A DNA stretch of 64,000 nucleotides from Rhodobacteraceae bacterium D3-12 (GCA_025916135.1 CP104793.1:1426001-1490000), one strand, 5' to 3'. Shown: positions 55,259 through 64,000, numbered from the stretch's first letter. Notes: generated from the sequence alone by a model not told the origin. Numbers and translations are program-made.

Positions 55259-55288
55259 GCCGGGGGTATCGCAGCGTTGAAGAGATTG

Positions 55289-55316
55289 AAGGGGGGCGGC
55301 TTTGGCTGCCCCCTTT
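55289..55316 (+). terminator. Terminator-like hairpin after the carboxylesterase
   Basis: AAGGGGGGCGGC pairs with GCTGCCCCCTTT with one G-T pair, a short loop and a short T-run after it. Confidence 0.65.
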
Positions 55317-55475
55317 GGCGTTCTTGAGGGGTGGGTTTTGGGCCGTTTGGGGCGCGGTTACCGCAGGGGCGTCGGAGGGGTCCGGAGCCGGGGCGGTGTT
55401 TGATTGGTGCCTTGTAAGGTGCTGACAAATATTAATTTTTCATGAACTGGGCGCACGGAGAGCGCCGTGCTCAAT

Positions 55476-55504
55476 TTGACTTTTGGCGCAATTTAGCCTA
55501 GGGT
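55476..55504 (+). promoter_or_regulatory. Promoter candidate for the GTA remnant
   Basis: TTGACT (55476-55481), 17-bp spacer, TAGGGT (55499-55504), about 110 bp before g1. The -35 element is good and the -10 is weak. Confidence 0.4.
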
Positions 55505-55613
55505 CATTGCCATGCTGGAAGGCAAATCAGGGCGGGTTTGGGTGTAGGTTCAAAGCGGTTTTGAGGCGTCTCTCGTGAGGGCGGAGGATGCACCGCATGA
55601 GGCAGGCATACCT

Positions 55614-55964
55614 ATGAATGATAACCAAAGCTCAACCGCTGAGCGCCATTTGAAGCGCGCGATTGCCACGGTTGAAATACAGTTAAGAGCATTGGCGCGG
55701 GATCTGGCGCTTTTGCACGAGCAGACCAAACAGGGCGATTTCACTGACTTGCTCAATTCAGGGCGCACCGCCAAGCGGGCGCGCCAATGGATTGATATTG
55801 CTTACGAACTGGAGAAGAGACTTGAAACAATCAACACAACACCACGCGACGGAGACGCCGTGCAGCCCCTCGACCTTGACGACGCACGATCTCGGATCGG
55901 CTGCCGCTTGGATCGCCTCAGAAGGGCGAGATGTTCAGGAAGAGTTCCTGAACGGGTTGAGTGA
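55614..55964 (+). CDS. Gene transfer agent protein g1
   Basis: 116-aa protein matching GTA g1 (small terminase-like) by position and by its pattern: a coiled N-terminal part (ERHLKRAIATVEIQLRALAR) and a C-terminal DLDDARSRIGCRLDRLRRAR. It is intact and overlaps the next frame from 55822. In Rhodobacter capsulatus g1 precedes the large terminase g2. Downstream structural genes are missing here, so it has no packaging partner in this window. Confidence 0.8.
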   Translation: MNDNQSSTAERHLKRAIATVEIQLRALARDLALLHEQTKQGDFTDLLNSGRTAKRARQWIDIAYELEKRLETINTTPRDGDAVQPLDLDDARSRIGCRLDRLRRARCSGRVPERVE

Positions 55965-58335
55965 GGGCGAGCTTTTGGCGCTGCCTTTTCTGTTTGAGTT
56001 TTGGGCGATGGAGCATCAGGTGCCGCCCGAAGGCGAGGCGTGGCGCACATGGGTCATCATGGGCGGGCGCGGGGCGGGCAAGACCCGCGCCGGTGCAGAA
56101 TGGGTGCGTGCGCAGGTCGAGGGGGCGCGGCCGCAGGATGCGGGGCGCTGTCGGCGGATCGCGCTTGTCGGGGAAACGGTGGAGCAGGTGCGCGAGGTGA
56201 TGGTGTTTGGCGAGAGCGGCTTGCTGGCCTGTTCGCCGCCCGACCGGAGGCCGGAGTGGCAGGCCTCTCGCGGGCGATTGCTTTGGCCCAATGGGGCGGT
56301 GGCGCAGGTGTTTTCGGCGTTCGACCCAGAGCGGCTGCGCGGGCCACAGTTTGACGGGGCATGGGTTGATGAGTTGGGGTGCGCCGCGATCGACAAGGGC
56401 ACCAACCAGCCGAACAAGTTTCTGGATCCGAAGTCATCCGAATCTGCGCTGCCGTATTTTTCCAGCGGGTTCCGCGATGAGGTCATGCAGATGCAATATC
56501 TGCGGGCGATGTTCCAATATTGGGCGGATGCGGCGGTGAACCCGGTCTCATCGGTTTATGCCGGGCCGATGGTTGATATGAGCCGCGCGCATGTTTGGGC
56601 CTGGGATGCGCGCCCCTATCCGTTTTTCCCCGGCAATTCGGCGCTTTGGAGTGATGCGGCGAATTATGCCAAGGGGCATTGGATCACCGGGCGGGCCTCG
56701 TCCCGTGCGCTGGCCTCTGTTGTGGCCGAGATTTGCACGCGTGCCGGTGAGACGCATTTCGACGTCTCCGGCCTTTATGGTGTGGTGCGTGGATATAGTG
56801 TGGGCGATGTGAGCGAGGCGCGCGCGGCGTTGCAGCCTTTGATGCTGCGCTATGGGTTTGACGCGGTGGAGCGGGACGGGGTTTTGACCTTTGTGATGCG
56901 CGACGGGCTTGAGGATGGCGCGATCGGGGTTGAGACACTTGCCGTGCATGACGAGATCGACGGGCAGGTGGAGCGCCTGCGCGCGTCAGAGGCCGATTTG
57001 GTGGGCCGGGTGCGGCTGCGGTTTGTGCAGGCGGACGGGAGTTTCGAGGTGCTGTCCGAGGAGGCGGTTTTGCCGGATGAGGCCACCCATTCGGTGGCGA
57101 CCAGCGAAATGCCTATTGCGCTGACCCGTGGTGAGGGGCGGCAGGTGGTGGAACGCTGGCTGTCTGAGGCGCGGGTGGGGCGCGACACTGTGCGCTTTGC
57201 GTTGCCGCCGTCACGGCTGGACCTTGCGGCGGGGGATGTTGTTGCGCTTGAAGACGAGGAGCGGCGCGATCTTTACCGGATTGACCGCATTGAGATGGGC
57301 GTGTCGCAGATGGTTGAAGCGGTGCGGATCGAGCCGGAAACATATCGCCCGGTTGAGATCGAGGAAGACGGTGTCACGCTTGGCGCTTTTGTTGCCCCTG
57401 CGCCGGTGTTTCCGCTGTTTCTTGATCTGCCGTTGCTGACGGGCGAGGAAGTGCCGCATGCGCCGCATCTGGCGATCACGGCTGATCCTTGGCCGGGGTC
57501 GGTTGCGGCCTATAGTTCGAGCAGCGATTCCAATTACACGCTGAACCGACTGGTGGCGACGCGCGCGACGGTTGGGGTGACGCAGAATGATTTGATTGCC
57601 GCGCCGCCGGGGTTGATTGACCGGGGGGAGGGGCTTTTGGTTGAGCTGACCTCAGGGGCGATGGAAAGCGTTGAAGCGGCAGCGTTCCTGAACGGCGGGA
57701 ACCTAGCGGCGATCGGGGATGGCACGCCGGGGGGCTGGGAGGTGTTTCAGTTTCGCGATGCCGAGCTTGTGGGGGAGAACACCTATTTGCTCAGTCACCG
57801 GCTGCGAGGGCAACAGGGCAGCGATGCGTGGATGCCTGCGATTTGGCCTGAAGGGTCGTATTTTGTGCTGCTCAACGGTGTGCCGGAGCAGATCGCATTG
57901 AGCGTCGCGCAACGCAATATTGCGCGCCACTACCGGATCGGGCCTGCAAGACGCGGCTATGATGATCCGTCTTATGTGCATGAAATTCATGCGTTTGAAG
58001 GGATCGGATTAAAGCCTCTTTCACCTGTGCATCTGGTGAGCGACATCGACGGGGCGGGCGATTTAACGCTTCGCTGGGTCCGCCGGACGCGGATCGGCGG
58101 GGATAGCTGGGACGGTACAGAGGTGCCATTGGGCGAAGAAAGCGAGAGCTATCTTGTGCGGGTGCTCAAAGCGGGCTCGGTGCTGCGCGAAGAGCAGGTG
58201 AGCGCGCCGGAGTGGAGCTATGCGCAGTCAGATCAGATTGGCGATGGGGCAACGGGAGCGGTTGAAGTGCAGGTCGCCCAGTTGTCGGCGCTGTTTGGGG
58301 CGGGGGCCGTTGGGGTGCGGGCGCTCACGCTTTAG
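55822..58335 (+). CDS. In-frame fusion: GTA large terminase N-terminus (g2) joined to tail/host-specificity protein C-terminus (g15)
   Basis: 837-codon ORF (TTG start 55822 after GGAG). Residues 1-186 are the terminase ATPase: Walker A GGRGAGKT at 81-88 and Walker B/catalytic segment FDGAWVDELG ending near 186. From residue 187 (about 56380) it is the hub/host-specificity protein: CAAIDKGTNQPNKFLDPKSS, YGVVRGYSVGD, and a long tail-type C-terminus ending GVRALTL. About 650 residues of g15 remain of roughly 1300; its N-terminal part, the terminase nuclease, portal, protease, capsid and tail genes are missing. The frame never breaks. DELGC lies at the join. Confidence 0.85.
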   Translation: MKQSTQHHATETPCSPSTLTTHDLGSAAAWIASEGRDVQEEFLNGLSEGELLALPFLFEFWAMEHQVPPEGEAWRTWVIMGGRGAGKTRAGAEWVRAQVEGARPQDAGRCRRIALVGETVEQVREVMVFGESGLLACSPPDRRPEWQASRGRLLWPNGAVAQVFSAFDPERLRGPQFDGAWVDELGCAAIDKGTNQPNKFLDPKSSESALPYFSSGFRDEVMQMQYLRAMFQYWADAAVNPVSSVYAGPMVDMSRAHVWAWDARPYPFFPGNSALWSDAANYAKGHWITGRASSRALASVVAEICTRAGETHFDVSGLYGVVRGYSVGDVSEARAALQPLMLRYGFDAVERDGVLTFVMRDGLEDGAIGVETLAVHDEIDGQVERLRASEADLVGRVRLRFVQADGSFEVLSEEAVLPDEATHSVATSEMPIALTRGEGRQVVERWLSEARVGRDTVRFALPPSRLDLAAGDVVALEDEERRDLYRIDRIEMGVSQMVEAVRIEPETYRPVEIEEDGVTLGAFVAPAPVFPLFLDLPLLTGEEVPHAPHLAITADPWPGSVAAYSSSSDSNYTLNRLVATRATVGVTQNDLIAAPPGLIDRGEGLLVELTSGAMESVEAAAFLNGGNLAAIGDGTPGGWEVFQFRDAELVGENTYLLSHRLRGQQGSDAWMPAIWPEGSYFVLLNGVPEQIALSVAQRNIARHYRIGPARRGYDDPSYVHEIHAFEGIGLKPLSPVHLVSDIDGAGDLTLRWVRRTRIGGDSWDGTEVPLGEESESYLVRVLKAGSVLREEQVSAPEWSYAQSDQIGDGATGAVEVQVAQLSALFGAGAVGVRALTL

Positions 58336-58391
58336 GGTGTGGCGGTTTTGATCTTGAGCGGCGTTGCAGGACAGCGCGGCTTGGGGCCGGA

Positions 58392-58751
58392 TTATCCCGA
58401 CAGGCAGGACACGCAGCGCGTGGCGGCGGGATCAAGCCGCAAGCGCCCGTCTGGGATTTTGTCGCCGCAGTCTTCGCAAAAGCCGAACTCGCCCTCGTCC
58501 ATCCGGGCGAGGGCCGCGGCGAGGCGCGCGCGTTCGAGGTCGCGGCGGGCTTGTGTTGCCTTGGCCATGGCCTGATTTTGCAGAGCGTCCATGCGCGACA
58601 GGCGGCCAACCGATTGTTGATCAAGCGTCACGGTTTGCTGCCCATCGGCGCCTAGCGCGTCTTCGGCGTCGATTTCGGCAAGACGGGCGGCGATCAGGGC
58701 GCGGAAATCCTCGACGCTTTGGTCATGCACGATTGTTATCCCCCTCATCAC
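58392..58751 (-). CDS. DksA/TraR-family zinc-finger protein
   Basis: 119-aa RNA-polymerase-binding regulator family. A coiled helical part (MDALQNQAMAKATQARRDLERARL) is followed by the C4 zinc finger CEDCGDKIPDGRLRLDPAATRCVSC (seen as the two pairs CEDC and CVSC). The N-terminal coiled-coil tip is short, as in the TraR-like small members. It is divergent from cysE. The start could be the second Met at 58748. Confidence 0.87.
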   Translation of the reverse strand: MMRGITIVHDQSVEDFRALIAARLAEIDAEDALGADGQQTVTLDQQSVGRLSRMDALQNQAMAKATQARRDLERARLAAALARMDEGEFGFCEDCGDKIPDGRLRLDPAATRCVSCLSG

Positions 58752-58815
58752 AGGTTTGCGTTTTGTTTTTCAATCCTATCTAACGTAGAGTGGCGCGAGA
58801 TAAGGACGGATGCAA

Positions 58816-59625
58816 ATGGCTGAAACACGCGAAAAACTAGCCGAGCTTGACCCGGTCTGGGCACAGCTCGTGAAAGAGGCCGAAGCGGCCGTGAAGGATG
58901 AGCCGCTTTTGGGCGGGCTGGTGCATTCCAGCGTGCTCTACCATGGCTCACTTGAGCGGGCGTTGTCGTATCGGATTTCGATGAAGCTGGCCTCTAGCGA
59001 GATGCCGGAGCAGTTGATCCGCGAGATTTGCGATGAAGCGCATCAGAGCGATGCGTCGATTGCCACGGATGCGCGGGCCGATATTGCCGCAGTGTATGAC
59101 CGTGATCCCGCGTGCCACCGGTTCTTACAACCCTTGTTGTTTTTCAAGGGGTTCCAAGCGGTTCAAGCCTATCGCGTGGCGCATTGGCTGTGGGCAACCG
59201 GGCGCAAGGATTTGGCGTATTTCTTTCAGATGCGGGTGTCGGAGGTGTTTGGCATCGACATTCACCCGGCGGCAACGATCGGAAAGGGGATCATGATTGA
59301 TCACGCCCATTCCATTGTGATCGGCGAAACCGCCGTTGTTGGTGACAACGTGTCGTTGCTGCATTCCGTAACGCTGGGCGGGACTGGCAAGGAGGACGAG
59401 GACCGTCACCCCAAGATTGGCGATGGTGTTCTGATCGGAGCCGGGGCGAAGGTTTTGGGCAATATCTCGGTGGGCAATTGCTCACGTATTGCTGCGGGGT
59501 CGGTGGTGTTGACCGATGTGCCGCCGTGCAAAACGGTGGCCGGAGTTCCGGCGCGGATTGTGGGCGAGGCTGGCTGTGCACAGCCATCTGTGACCATGGA
59601 CCAGTTGTTGAAGAGCGGCGCGTAA
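58816..59625 (+). CDS. cysE: Serine O-acetyltransferase
   Basis: 269 aa; makes O-acetylserine, the precursor of cysteine. N-terminal helical domain (residues about 1-140) then the left-handed beta-helix: GIDIHPAATIGKGIMIDHAHSIVIGE, with catalytic His in the DHAH segment, and the glycine loop GGTGKEDEDRHPKIGDG. AAGGA is nine bases before ATG 58816, so that start is preferred to ATG 58810. cysE lies next to the GTA cluster in many relatives. Confidence 0.95.
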   Translation: MAETREKLAELDPVWAQLVKEAEAAVKDEPLLGGLVHSSVLYHGSLERALSYRISMKLASSEMPEQLIREICDEAHQSDASIATDARADIAAVYDRDPACHRFLQPLLFFKGFQAVQAYRVAHWLWATGRKDLAYFFQMRVSEVFGIDIHPAATIGKGIMIDHAHSIVIGETAVVGDNVSLLHSVTLGGTGKEDEDRHPKIGDGVLIGAGAKVLGNISVGNCSRIAAGSVVLTDVPPCKTVAGVPARIVGEAGCAQPSVTMDQLLKSGA

Positions 59626-59642
59626 GGCGCTGAAAATTATCT

Positions 59643-59682
59643 AAAAGGCCGACGTTCCATATCGGGAACGCCGGCCTTTTTT
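59643..59682. terminator. Bidirectional terminator between cysE and the M20 dipeptidase
   Basis: AAAAGGCCGACGTTCC pairs with GGGAACGCCGGCCTTTT (one mismatch) and T-runs lie on both sides (TTTTTT on plus, AAAA on the other). It serves the two convergent genes. Confidence 0.9.
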
Positions 59683-61056
59683 CTATTTGGACAATGCGTC
59701 CAGAATGCGTGCCCAGCTACGGGTGCCTTTGTGGAAGCTTTCGAGATTGTATTTCTCGTTCGGGGAATGAATCTGGTCATCGTCGCGGCCAAAACCGATC
59801 AGCATGGCATCCATATCGAGAATATCCTGAAAATACCCGGCGATTGGGATGGAGCCGCCACAGCCGATATAGGAGGCGGGGTCGGGCCATTCGTCAGTGA
59901 GCGCGAGGCGGGCCTTTTCGAACGCCGGATCGTTGATCGACATTTGCGAGGCGGGCGCGCCCTTGTCCGTGCGGTATTCGACGGTGAAGCCTTCGGGCAG
60001 GTGGCTTTCAAGATAGCTTCGGAAAGTCTTGCGAATGGCGTCGGGGTCTTGTGTGCCGACGAGGCGGAAGCTGACCTTGGCGCTGGCTTGACTGGGCAGG
60101 ACGGTTTTGAAGCCATCTCCGGTATAGCCGCCCCATATGCCGTTTACATCGCAGGTCGGGCGCGACCAGATTTGTTCGAGCGGGGTGCGGTCGGACTCGC
60201 CCGCGGGGCCGGACAGGCCGACATCGCCGAGAAATTTGGCGTGGTCAAAGTTCAGCCCCTGCCATTGAGCCCGAATTTCGTCGGGAAGTTCGGGCACGCC
60301 GTCGTAAAAGCCATCAAGGGTGATCGCGCCGGTGTCGTCATGCAGACCGGCGAGGATTTTGGTGAGAACCCGAATCGGGTTCATTGCGAGGCCGCCATAC
60401 ATGCCGGAATGCAGGTCACGCGTGGGGCCGGTGATAGTGAAATCTTCGCCCAGAAGGCCACGCAACATGGTGGTGATGGCCGGAACGCGGCTTTCGAACA
60501 GGCCGGTGTCACAAATTAGCGCGATGTCAGCTTTCAATTCGTCCGCGTGTTCCTTCATGTAAGGCACAAGGGAGGGGGAGCCGCTTTCTTCCTCGCCTTC
60601 AAAGAAAAAGGTGATCTTGCACGGCAGGCTATCGTGTTCGGCTTTCCAAGCGCGGCAGGCCTCGACGAAGGTCATCAGCTGGCCCTTGTCATCAGAAGAG
60701 CCGCGGCCGCGGATAACCTGTCCATCGGCGGTGTCTTCGATCGCGGGATCAAACGGGTCGCGGTCCCAAAGCTCCATCGGATCAATGGGTTGCACGTCAT
60801 AGTGGCCATAAAACAGAAGATGCGGGCCGGGTCCGTCAATATGGCCGACGACCATCGGGTGGCCGGGTGTGGGGTGTTTTTCGGCCTGTGCGCCAAGGCT
60901 TTGCAGGTCAGCAACAAGCCAGTCGGCGGCGCGGTCGCAGTCGGCCTTATAGGCCGGATCGGTGGACACCGAAGGGATGCGCAATAGGTCGAGCAGCCGC
61001 GCGGTTGCGGCGGGAAGGTCATGATCAATACGGTTGAGAACGTCGGTTAACGACAT
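59683..61056 (-). CDS. M20-family dipeptidase
   Basis: 457-aa metallopeptidase. Zinc-site blocks: HYDVQPIDPMELWDRDPFDP, GRGSSDDKGQLMTF (the bridging Asp), FFFEGEEESGSPS (Glu base and ligand), ICDTGLFESRVPAI. The dimerisation domain TRDLHSGMYGGLAMNP is intact. Family members cut dipeptides or N-acyl amino acids in the cytoplasm; the substrate is not deducible. Its 3' end shares the terminator with cysE. Confidence 0.93.
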   Translation of the reverse strand: MSLTDVLNRIDHDLPAATARLLDLLRIPSVSTDPAYKADCDRAADWLVADLQSLGAQAEKHPTPGHPMVVGHIDGPGPHLLFYGHYDVQPIDPMELWDRDPFDPAIEDTADGQVIRGRGSSDDKGQLMTFVEACRAWKAEHDSLPCKITFFFEGEEESGSPSLVPYMKEHADELKADIALICDTGLFESRVPAITTMLRGLLGEDFTITGPTRDLHSGMYGGLAMNPIRVLTKILAGLHDDTGAITLDGFYDGVPELPDEIRAQWQGLNFDHAKFLGDVGLSGPAGESDRTPLEQIWSRPTCDVNGIWGGYTGDGFKTVLPSQASAKVSFRLVGTQDPDAIRKTFRSYLESHLPEGFTVEYRTDKGAPASQMSINDPAFEKARLALTDEWPDPASYIGCGGSIPIAGYFQDILDMDAMLIGFGRDDDQIHSPNEKYNLESFHKGTRSWARILDALSK

Positions 61057-61190
61057 AGTAAGCCCCTTTGGTGCCTAGTGGTTTTGTGCGCAGAGTATCA
61101 GGCCGTTAACCAGTGTCCAGACGGTCACGCGCAAGGGCAGGTTTGGCTAGACTTGGCGCGGCTTGATCTCAAATCGCCGGGTCGGATAAA

Positions 61191-61204
61191 TTGATCGAGG
61201 TCAA
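61191..61204 (+). promoter_or_regulatory. FNR/FnrL-like box upstream of hemA
   Basis: TTGATCGAGGTCAA matches TTGAT-N4-ATCAA with one mismatch (G for A in the second half). It lies 150 bp before hemA, where Rhodobacter hemA is known to be controlled by FnrL under low oxygen. Confidence 0.55.
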
Positions 61205-61354
61205 TGAAAAGGATCGCGGCAAAATGTAGCCTGTCTTAAGGAAACGAGACTGGATATACCGGTTTGAACTGCGAACAGGGCCGTGGCCCAAGACGGAACT
61301 CAAACACCCAGCGAGCGGTGTTTTGGGGCCGGAACTAGATAAAGGGGATGCCGC

Positions 61355-62578
61355 GTGGATTATACCGCACAGCTGGACAAGGCGATCAGTGATCTGCACG
61401 AGGAAGGGCGCTATCGCACTTTCATCGACATTGAGCGCAAGAATGGGAATTTCCCGCACGCCACATGGAAGCGTCCAGATGGGAGCGAGCAACCGATCAC
61501 GGTATGGTGCGGCAATGACTATCTTGGGATGGGGCAGCATCCAGACGTATTGAACGCAATGCATGAGGCGATTGACGCCACTGGTGCGGGCTCGGGCGGA
61601 ACGCGCAATATTTCCGGCACGACGGTCTATCACAAGGCACTTGAGGCGGAATTGGCTGATTTGCACGGCAAAGAGGCGGCTTTGGTCTTTACCTCGGCCT
61701 ATATCGCCAATGACGCAACGCTTTCGACGTTGCCCAAGCTGTTTCCCGGTCTCATCATCTATTCGGATGCTTTGAACCATGCCTCAATGATCGAGGGGGT
61801 GCGGCGCAATGGCGGTGCCAAGCGGATTTTCCGGCACAATGACGTGGAACACCTGCGTGAATTGCTGGCAGCCGATGACCCGAAGGCGCCCAAGCTGATC
61901 GCCTTTGAATCGGTGTATTCGATGGATGGCGATTTTGGCCCGATTGAAGAGATTTGCGACCTTGCCGATGAGTTTGGTGCGCTGACCTATATCGACGAGG
62001 TGCATGCGGTGGGCATGTATGGCCCGCGTGGCGCAGGTGTGGCCGAGCGTGATCGGCTGATGCACCGTCTCGATATTATCAATGGCACGCTGGCCAAGGC
62101 GTTTGGCGTCATGGGGGGCTATATCGCCGCGTCTGCCAAGATGTGCGATGCGGTGCGGTCCTATGCGCCGGGCTTCATCTTTTCGACCTCGCTTGCGCCG
62201 GCAATTGCTGCGGGGGCGCAGGCGAGTGTGCGCCACATGAAGAGCGATACGGCGCTGCGAGAGCGCCATCAGGAGCAGGCGAAAATCCTGAAAACCCGGC
62301 TCAAGGGGCTCGGTTTGCCGATCATTGATCATGGCTCGCATATTGTGCCGGTGATCGTGGGCGATCCGGTGCATACCAAAAAGCTGTCGGATATGCTGCT
62401 TGAGCAGTTTGGAATTTACGTTCAGCCGATCAACTTCCCCACGGTGCCGCGCGGCACCGAGCGTCTGCGCTTTACCCCATCGCCGGTGCATGGCCCGGAT
62501 GAGATTGATGCATTGGTCAATGCAATGGATAATCTTTGGGCGCAGTGTGCGCTGAATCGTGCCGAAATGGCCGGTTAG
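61355..62578 (+). CDS. hemA: 5-Aminolevulinate synthase
   Basis: 407-aa PLP enzyme that joins glycine and succinyl-CoA, first step of tetrapyrrole synthesis in alphaproteobacteria. PLP Lys in [16 protein letters not shown]; the [20 protein letters not shown] segment holds the PLP-ring Asp; [24 protein letters not shown] (short blocks) is the substrate part. GTG start (frame begins GTG GAT TAT ACC). Supplies heme for the cytochromes that ccm matures. Confidence 0.97.
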   Translation: MDYTAQLDKAISDLHEEGRYRTFIDIERKNGNFPHATWKRPDGSEQPITVWCGNDYLGMGQHPDVLNAMHEAIDATGAGSGGTRNISGTTVYHKALEAELADLHGKEAALVFTSAYIANDATLSTLPKLFPGLIIYSDALNHASMIEGVRRNGGAKRIFRHNDVEHLRELLAADDPKAPKLIAFESVYSMDGDFGPIEEICDLADEFGALTYIDEVHAVGMYGPRGAGVAERDRLMHRLDIINGTLAKAFGVMGGYIAASAKMCDAVRSYAPGFIFSTSLAPAIAAGAQASVRHMKSDTALRERHQEQAKILKTRLKGLGLPIIDHGSHIVPVIVGDPVHTKKLSDMLLEQFGIYVQPINFPTVPRGTERLRFTPSPVHGPDEIDALVNAMDNLWAQCALNRAEMAG

Positions 62579-62691
62579 AAAATTGCTGCATGTGCAAATA
62601 ACCTTGTATTATGCTATGGATATGGCATGAGAAAACGCGAGTCGCGCCGGGGATGGGGAAGCGATTCGATAACGTAACCTGGGGCAGATAT

Positions 62692-63930
62692 ATGATCGGG
62701 CGCAGAAACAAGCGCGAGACCGAGAAAGAAGAGGTCGATCCGAAATGGTTCGACGACTTCGATTTGCGGCTCGGGGACCTGATGCGAGGCGAACGCGCCA
62801 CGCTGGGGAAGTCCCTGCTTGATGTGCAGCGTGAACTTCGGATCAAGGCGGCCTATATCGCGGCGATTGAAAACGCTGATCCTTCTGCATTTGACACGCC
62901 CGGTTTCATTGCCGGCTATGTGCGCTCCTATGCGCGCTATCTTAACATGGACCCGGATCGGGCCTTTGCCGCCTTCTGTAAGGAAAGCGGATTTTCGACG
63001 GCGCATGGCATGTCGGCTGCGGCTTCGACCATTCGCAAGCCGATCGAAAAAGAGATGAAGGGGAGCGCCCTTGGGCGCACGGATACCGATCCGTTTGGGC
63101 GCTCAAAAATCGGCTATTCGCCGGTGAGCGACAGTTTCCTGTCGCGGGTCGAGCCGCGTGCGGTCGGCTCGCTTTTGGTATTGGTTGCGCTTGTCGGCGC
63201 GTTGGGTTTTGGCGGTTGGACCGTTTTGAACGAAGTGCAGCGCGTGCAGGTCGCCCCGGTGGACCACACGCCCAATGTTTTGGCCGAGCTGGACCCGCTT
63301 GAAGCTGCAGCGCCCAAGCGTGATGTGGTTGCTGGCTTGGGCGATGGTGGCGCGATTGCCAGCGGCGTTTTTGCACCGCCATCGGATTCACTGGACAAGC
63401 TTTACCGCCCGCAAGCTCTTGATGTGCCGGTAATGGTGGCGCGGGATGCGCCGATTTCGACGCTGGATCCCGCGTCTATCGGGACATTCGCGCAAGTCGA
63501 AGGCACCAGCAATCCGGTGGCCGCAGCGCCAGCGGGTGTCACGAGCCCGATTGCGACGCCGCAAGTGGTGACGCAACAGCCGGAAGGTGTGGTTTTGTTT
63601 GCGGTGCGCCCGGCGTGGGTTCGTATCCGCGCGGTGGACGGCACGGTGATTTTCGAAGGCACGCTGGACGCGGGCGGTGAATACACCCTTCCGGTCGATG
63701 TTGAAGCGCCGACGTTGCAGGCGGGCATGTCAGGGTCGCTTTATGTCGAGATCGACGGCGAATTGTTTGGCCCGGTGGGGCAGGGGACGGCGACGGTGCG
63801 CAACCTCTCGATGGCGCGGGCCGATCTTTTGGCCGACCAACAGCCGGCCGATTTCACCCAAGATCCCGAGCTGAGCAAGGTCATCGCATTGGCCGAGGCA
63901 CAATCATTGCAGCCAGAGCCGCAAGACTGA
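62692..63930 (+). CDS. RodZ-like helix-turn-helix protein
   Basis: 412-aa bitopic membrane protein, cytoskeleton-associated in cell-shape control. N-terminal Xre-type helix-turn-helix: LGKSLLDVQRELRIKAAYIAAIENADPSAFDTPGFIAGYVRSYARYL (as short blocks). One helix at about residues 164-184 (GSLLVLVALVGALGFGG), then a Pro/Ala-rich linker and a periplasmic C-terminal beta domain (WVRIRAVDGTVIFEGTLDAGGEYTLPVDV, DUF4115-like). ATG 62692 is preferred; an upstream in-frame ATG at 62611 lacks family support. ispG usually follows, outside the window. Confidence 0.88.
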   Translation: MIGRRNKRETEKEEVDPKWFDDFDLRLGDLMRGERATLGKSLLDVQRELRIKAAYIAAIENADPSAFDTPGFIAGYVRSYARYLNMDPDRAFAAFCKESGFSTAHGMSAAASTIRKPIEKEMKGSALGRTDTDPFGRSKIGYSPVSDSFLSRVEPRAVGSLLVLVALVGALGFGGWTVLNEVQRVQVAPVDHTPNVLAELDPLEAAAPKRDVVAGLGDGGAIASGVFAPPSDSLDKLYRPQALDVPVMVARDAPISTLDPASIGTFAQVEGTSNPVAAAPAGVTSPIATPQVVTQQPEGVVLFAVRPAWVRIRAVDGTVIFEGTLDAGGEYTLPVDVEAPTLQAGMSGSLYVEIDGELFGPVGQGTATVRNLSMARADLLADQQPADFTQDPELSKVIALAEAQSLQPEPQD

Positions 63931-64000
63931 TCCATGCTGCATTGAAGGTTGATGCCTAGAAGGTTATCTACCCCCTGACCTAACGCAGTTTTTCGCAGCA
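63931..64000. other. Non-coding end of window
   Basis: 70 bases after the RodZ-like gene. No start codon with a good ribosome site is visible before the window ends. Confidence 0.4.

Larger units (their letters stand above)
55259..55613. other. Intergenic region between the carboxylesterase and GTA g1
   Basis: 355 bp without a gene. Contains the terminator at 55289-55316 and a promoter candidate at 55476-55504. The stretch ACAAATATTAATTTTTCATG (about 55426-55445) is distinctly AT-rich for this genome. Confidence 0.6.

Noticed and set aside
55614-58335. Complete gene transfer agent or prophage
   Set aside because: Portal, protease, capsid and most tail genes are absent; only g1 and the chimera remain.

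Overview
The window is high-GC (roughly 60% by eye), densely coded DNA from an alphaproteobacterium. Gene content points to the Rhodobacterales/Roseobacter group: heterotetrameric sarcosine oxidase, 5-aminolevulinate synthase with an FnrL-like box, an Irr-like box at bacterioferritin, a CcmABCDG block, a YfgM-like/BamB/Der block, DUF2842, DUF6524 and Mth938 proteins, and gene transfer agent (GTA) genes beside cysE. This placement is inference from content; there is no rRNA in the window and I recognise no tRNA.

Layout. 0-6 kb: end of soxA, soxG, a small secreted protein, sodB, a LOG-family protein and a LysM protein. 6-16 kb: DUF2855, an Atm1-type ABC exporter, GNAT, a TauD-type dioxygenase and an RND efflux pair. 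16-22.5 kb: yfgM-like/bamB/der, a desaturase, a TspO-like membrane protein and an EF-hand protein. 22.5-32.3 kb: serS, a pentapeptide-repeat membrane protein, yajC/secD-like/secD/secF, TauE, Mth938 and two small PAN-type proteins. 32.5-40.8 kb: an AraC regulator, ccmABCDG and a polar amino-acid ABC operon with two binding proteins. 41-46 kb: a PhnD-like protein without signal peptide, two TerB proteins, small unknowns and pyrG. 46-51 kb: secG, an acyltransferase, bfr/bfd, purA and DUF2842. 51-64 kb: a lone FbpC-like ATPase, cbiD/cobK, an AlkA-like glycosylase, a carboxylesterase, a GTA remnant, a DksA-like protein, cysE, an M20 dipeptidase, hemA and a RodZ-like protein.

Two results stand out. 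First, the GTA locus is reduced to g1 plus one 837-codon ORF in which the N-terminal ATPase part of the terminase (g2) is joined in frame to the C-terminal half of the tail/host-specificity protein (g15). Everything from portal to tail is missing between them. Second, seven genes (ABC exporter, RND permease, AraC regulator, a secreted protein, purA, cbiD, cobK) are each broken by exactly one missing base, always in or beside a homopolymer run. Restoring one base gives a full-length family member each time. This looks like residual sequencing error rather than seven pseudogenes, so I annotate each as one gene.

Non-coding structure includes four 21-nt palindromes behind purA, a 142-bp element with 21-bp inverted ends beside serS, a dispersed GGAGTATTT-type intergenic motif, an operator-like palindrome before the RND operon, a 12-bp-arm hairpin between the amino-acid binding protein and permease genes, and several good intrinsic terminators.
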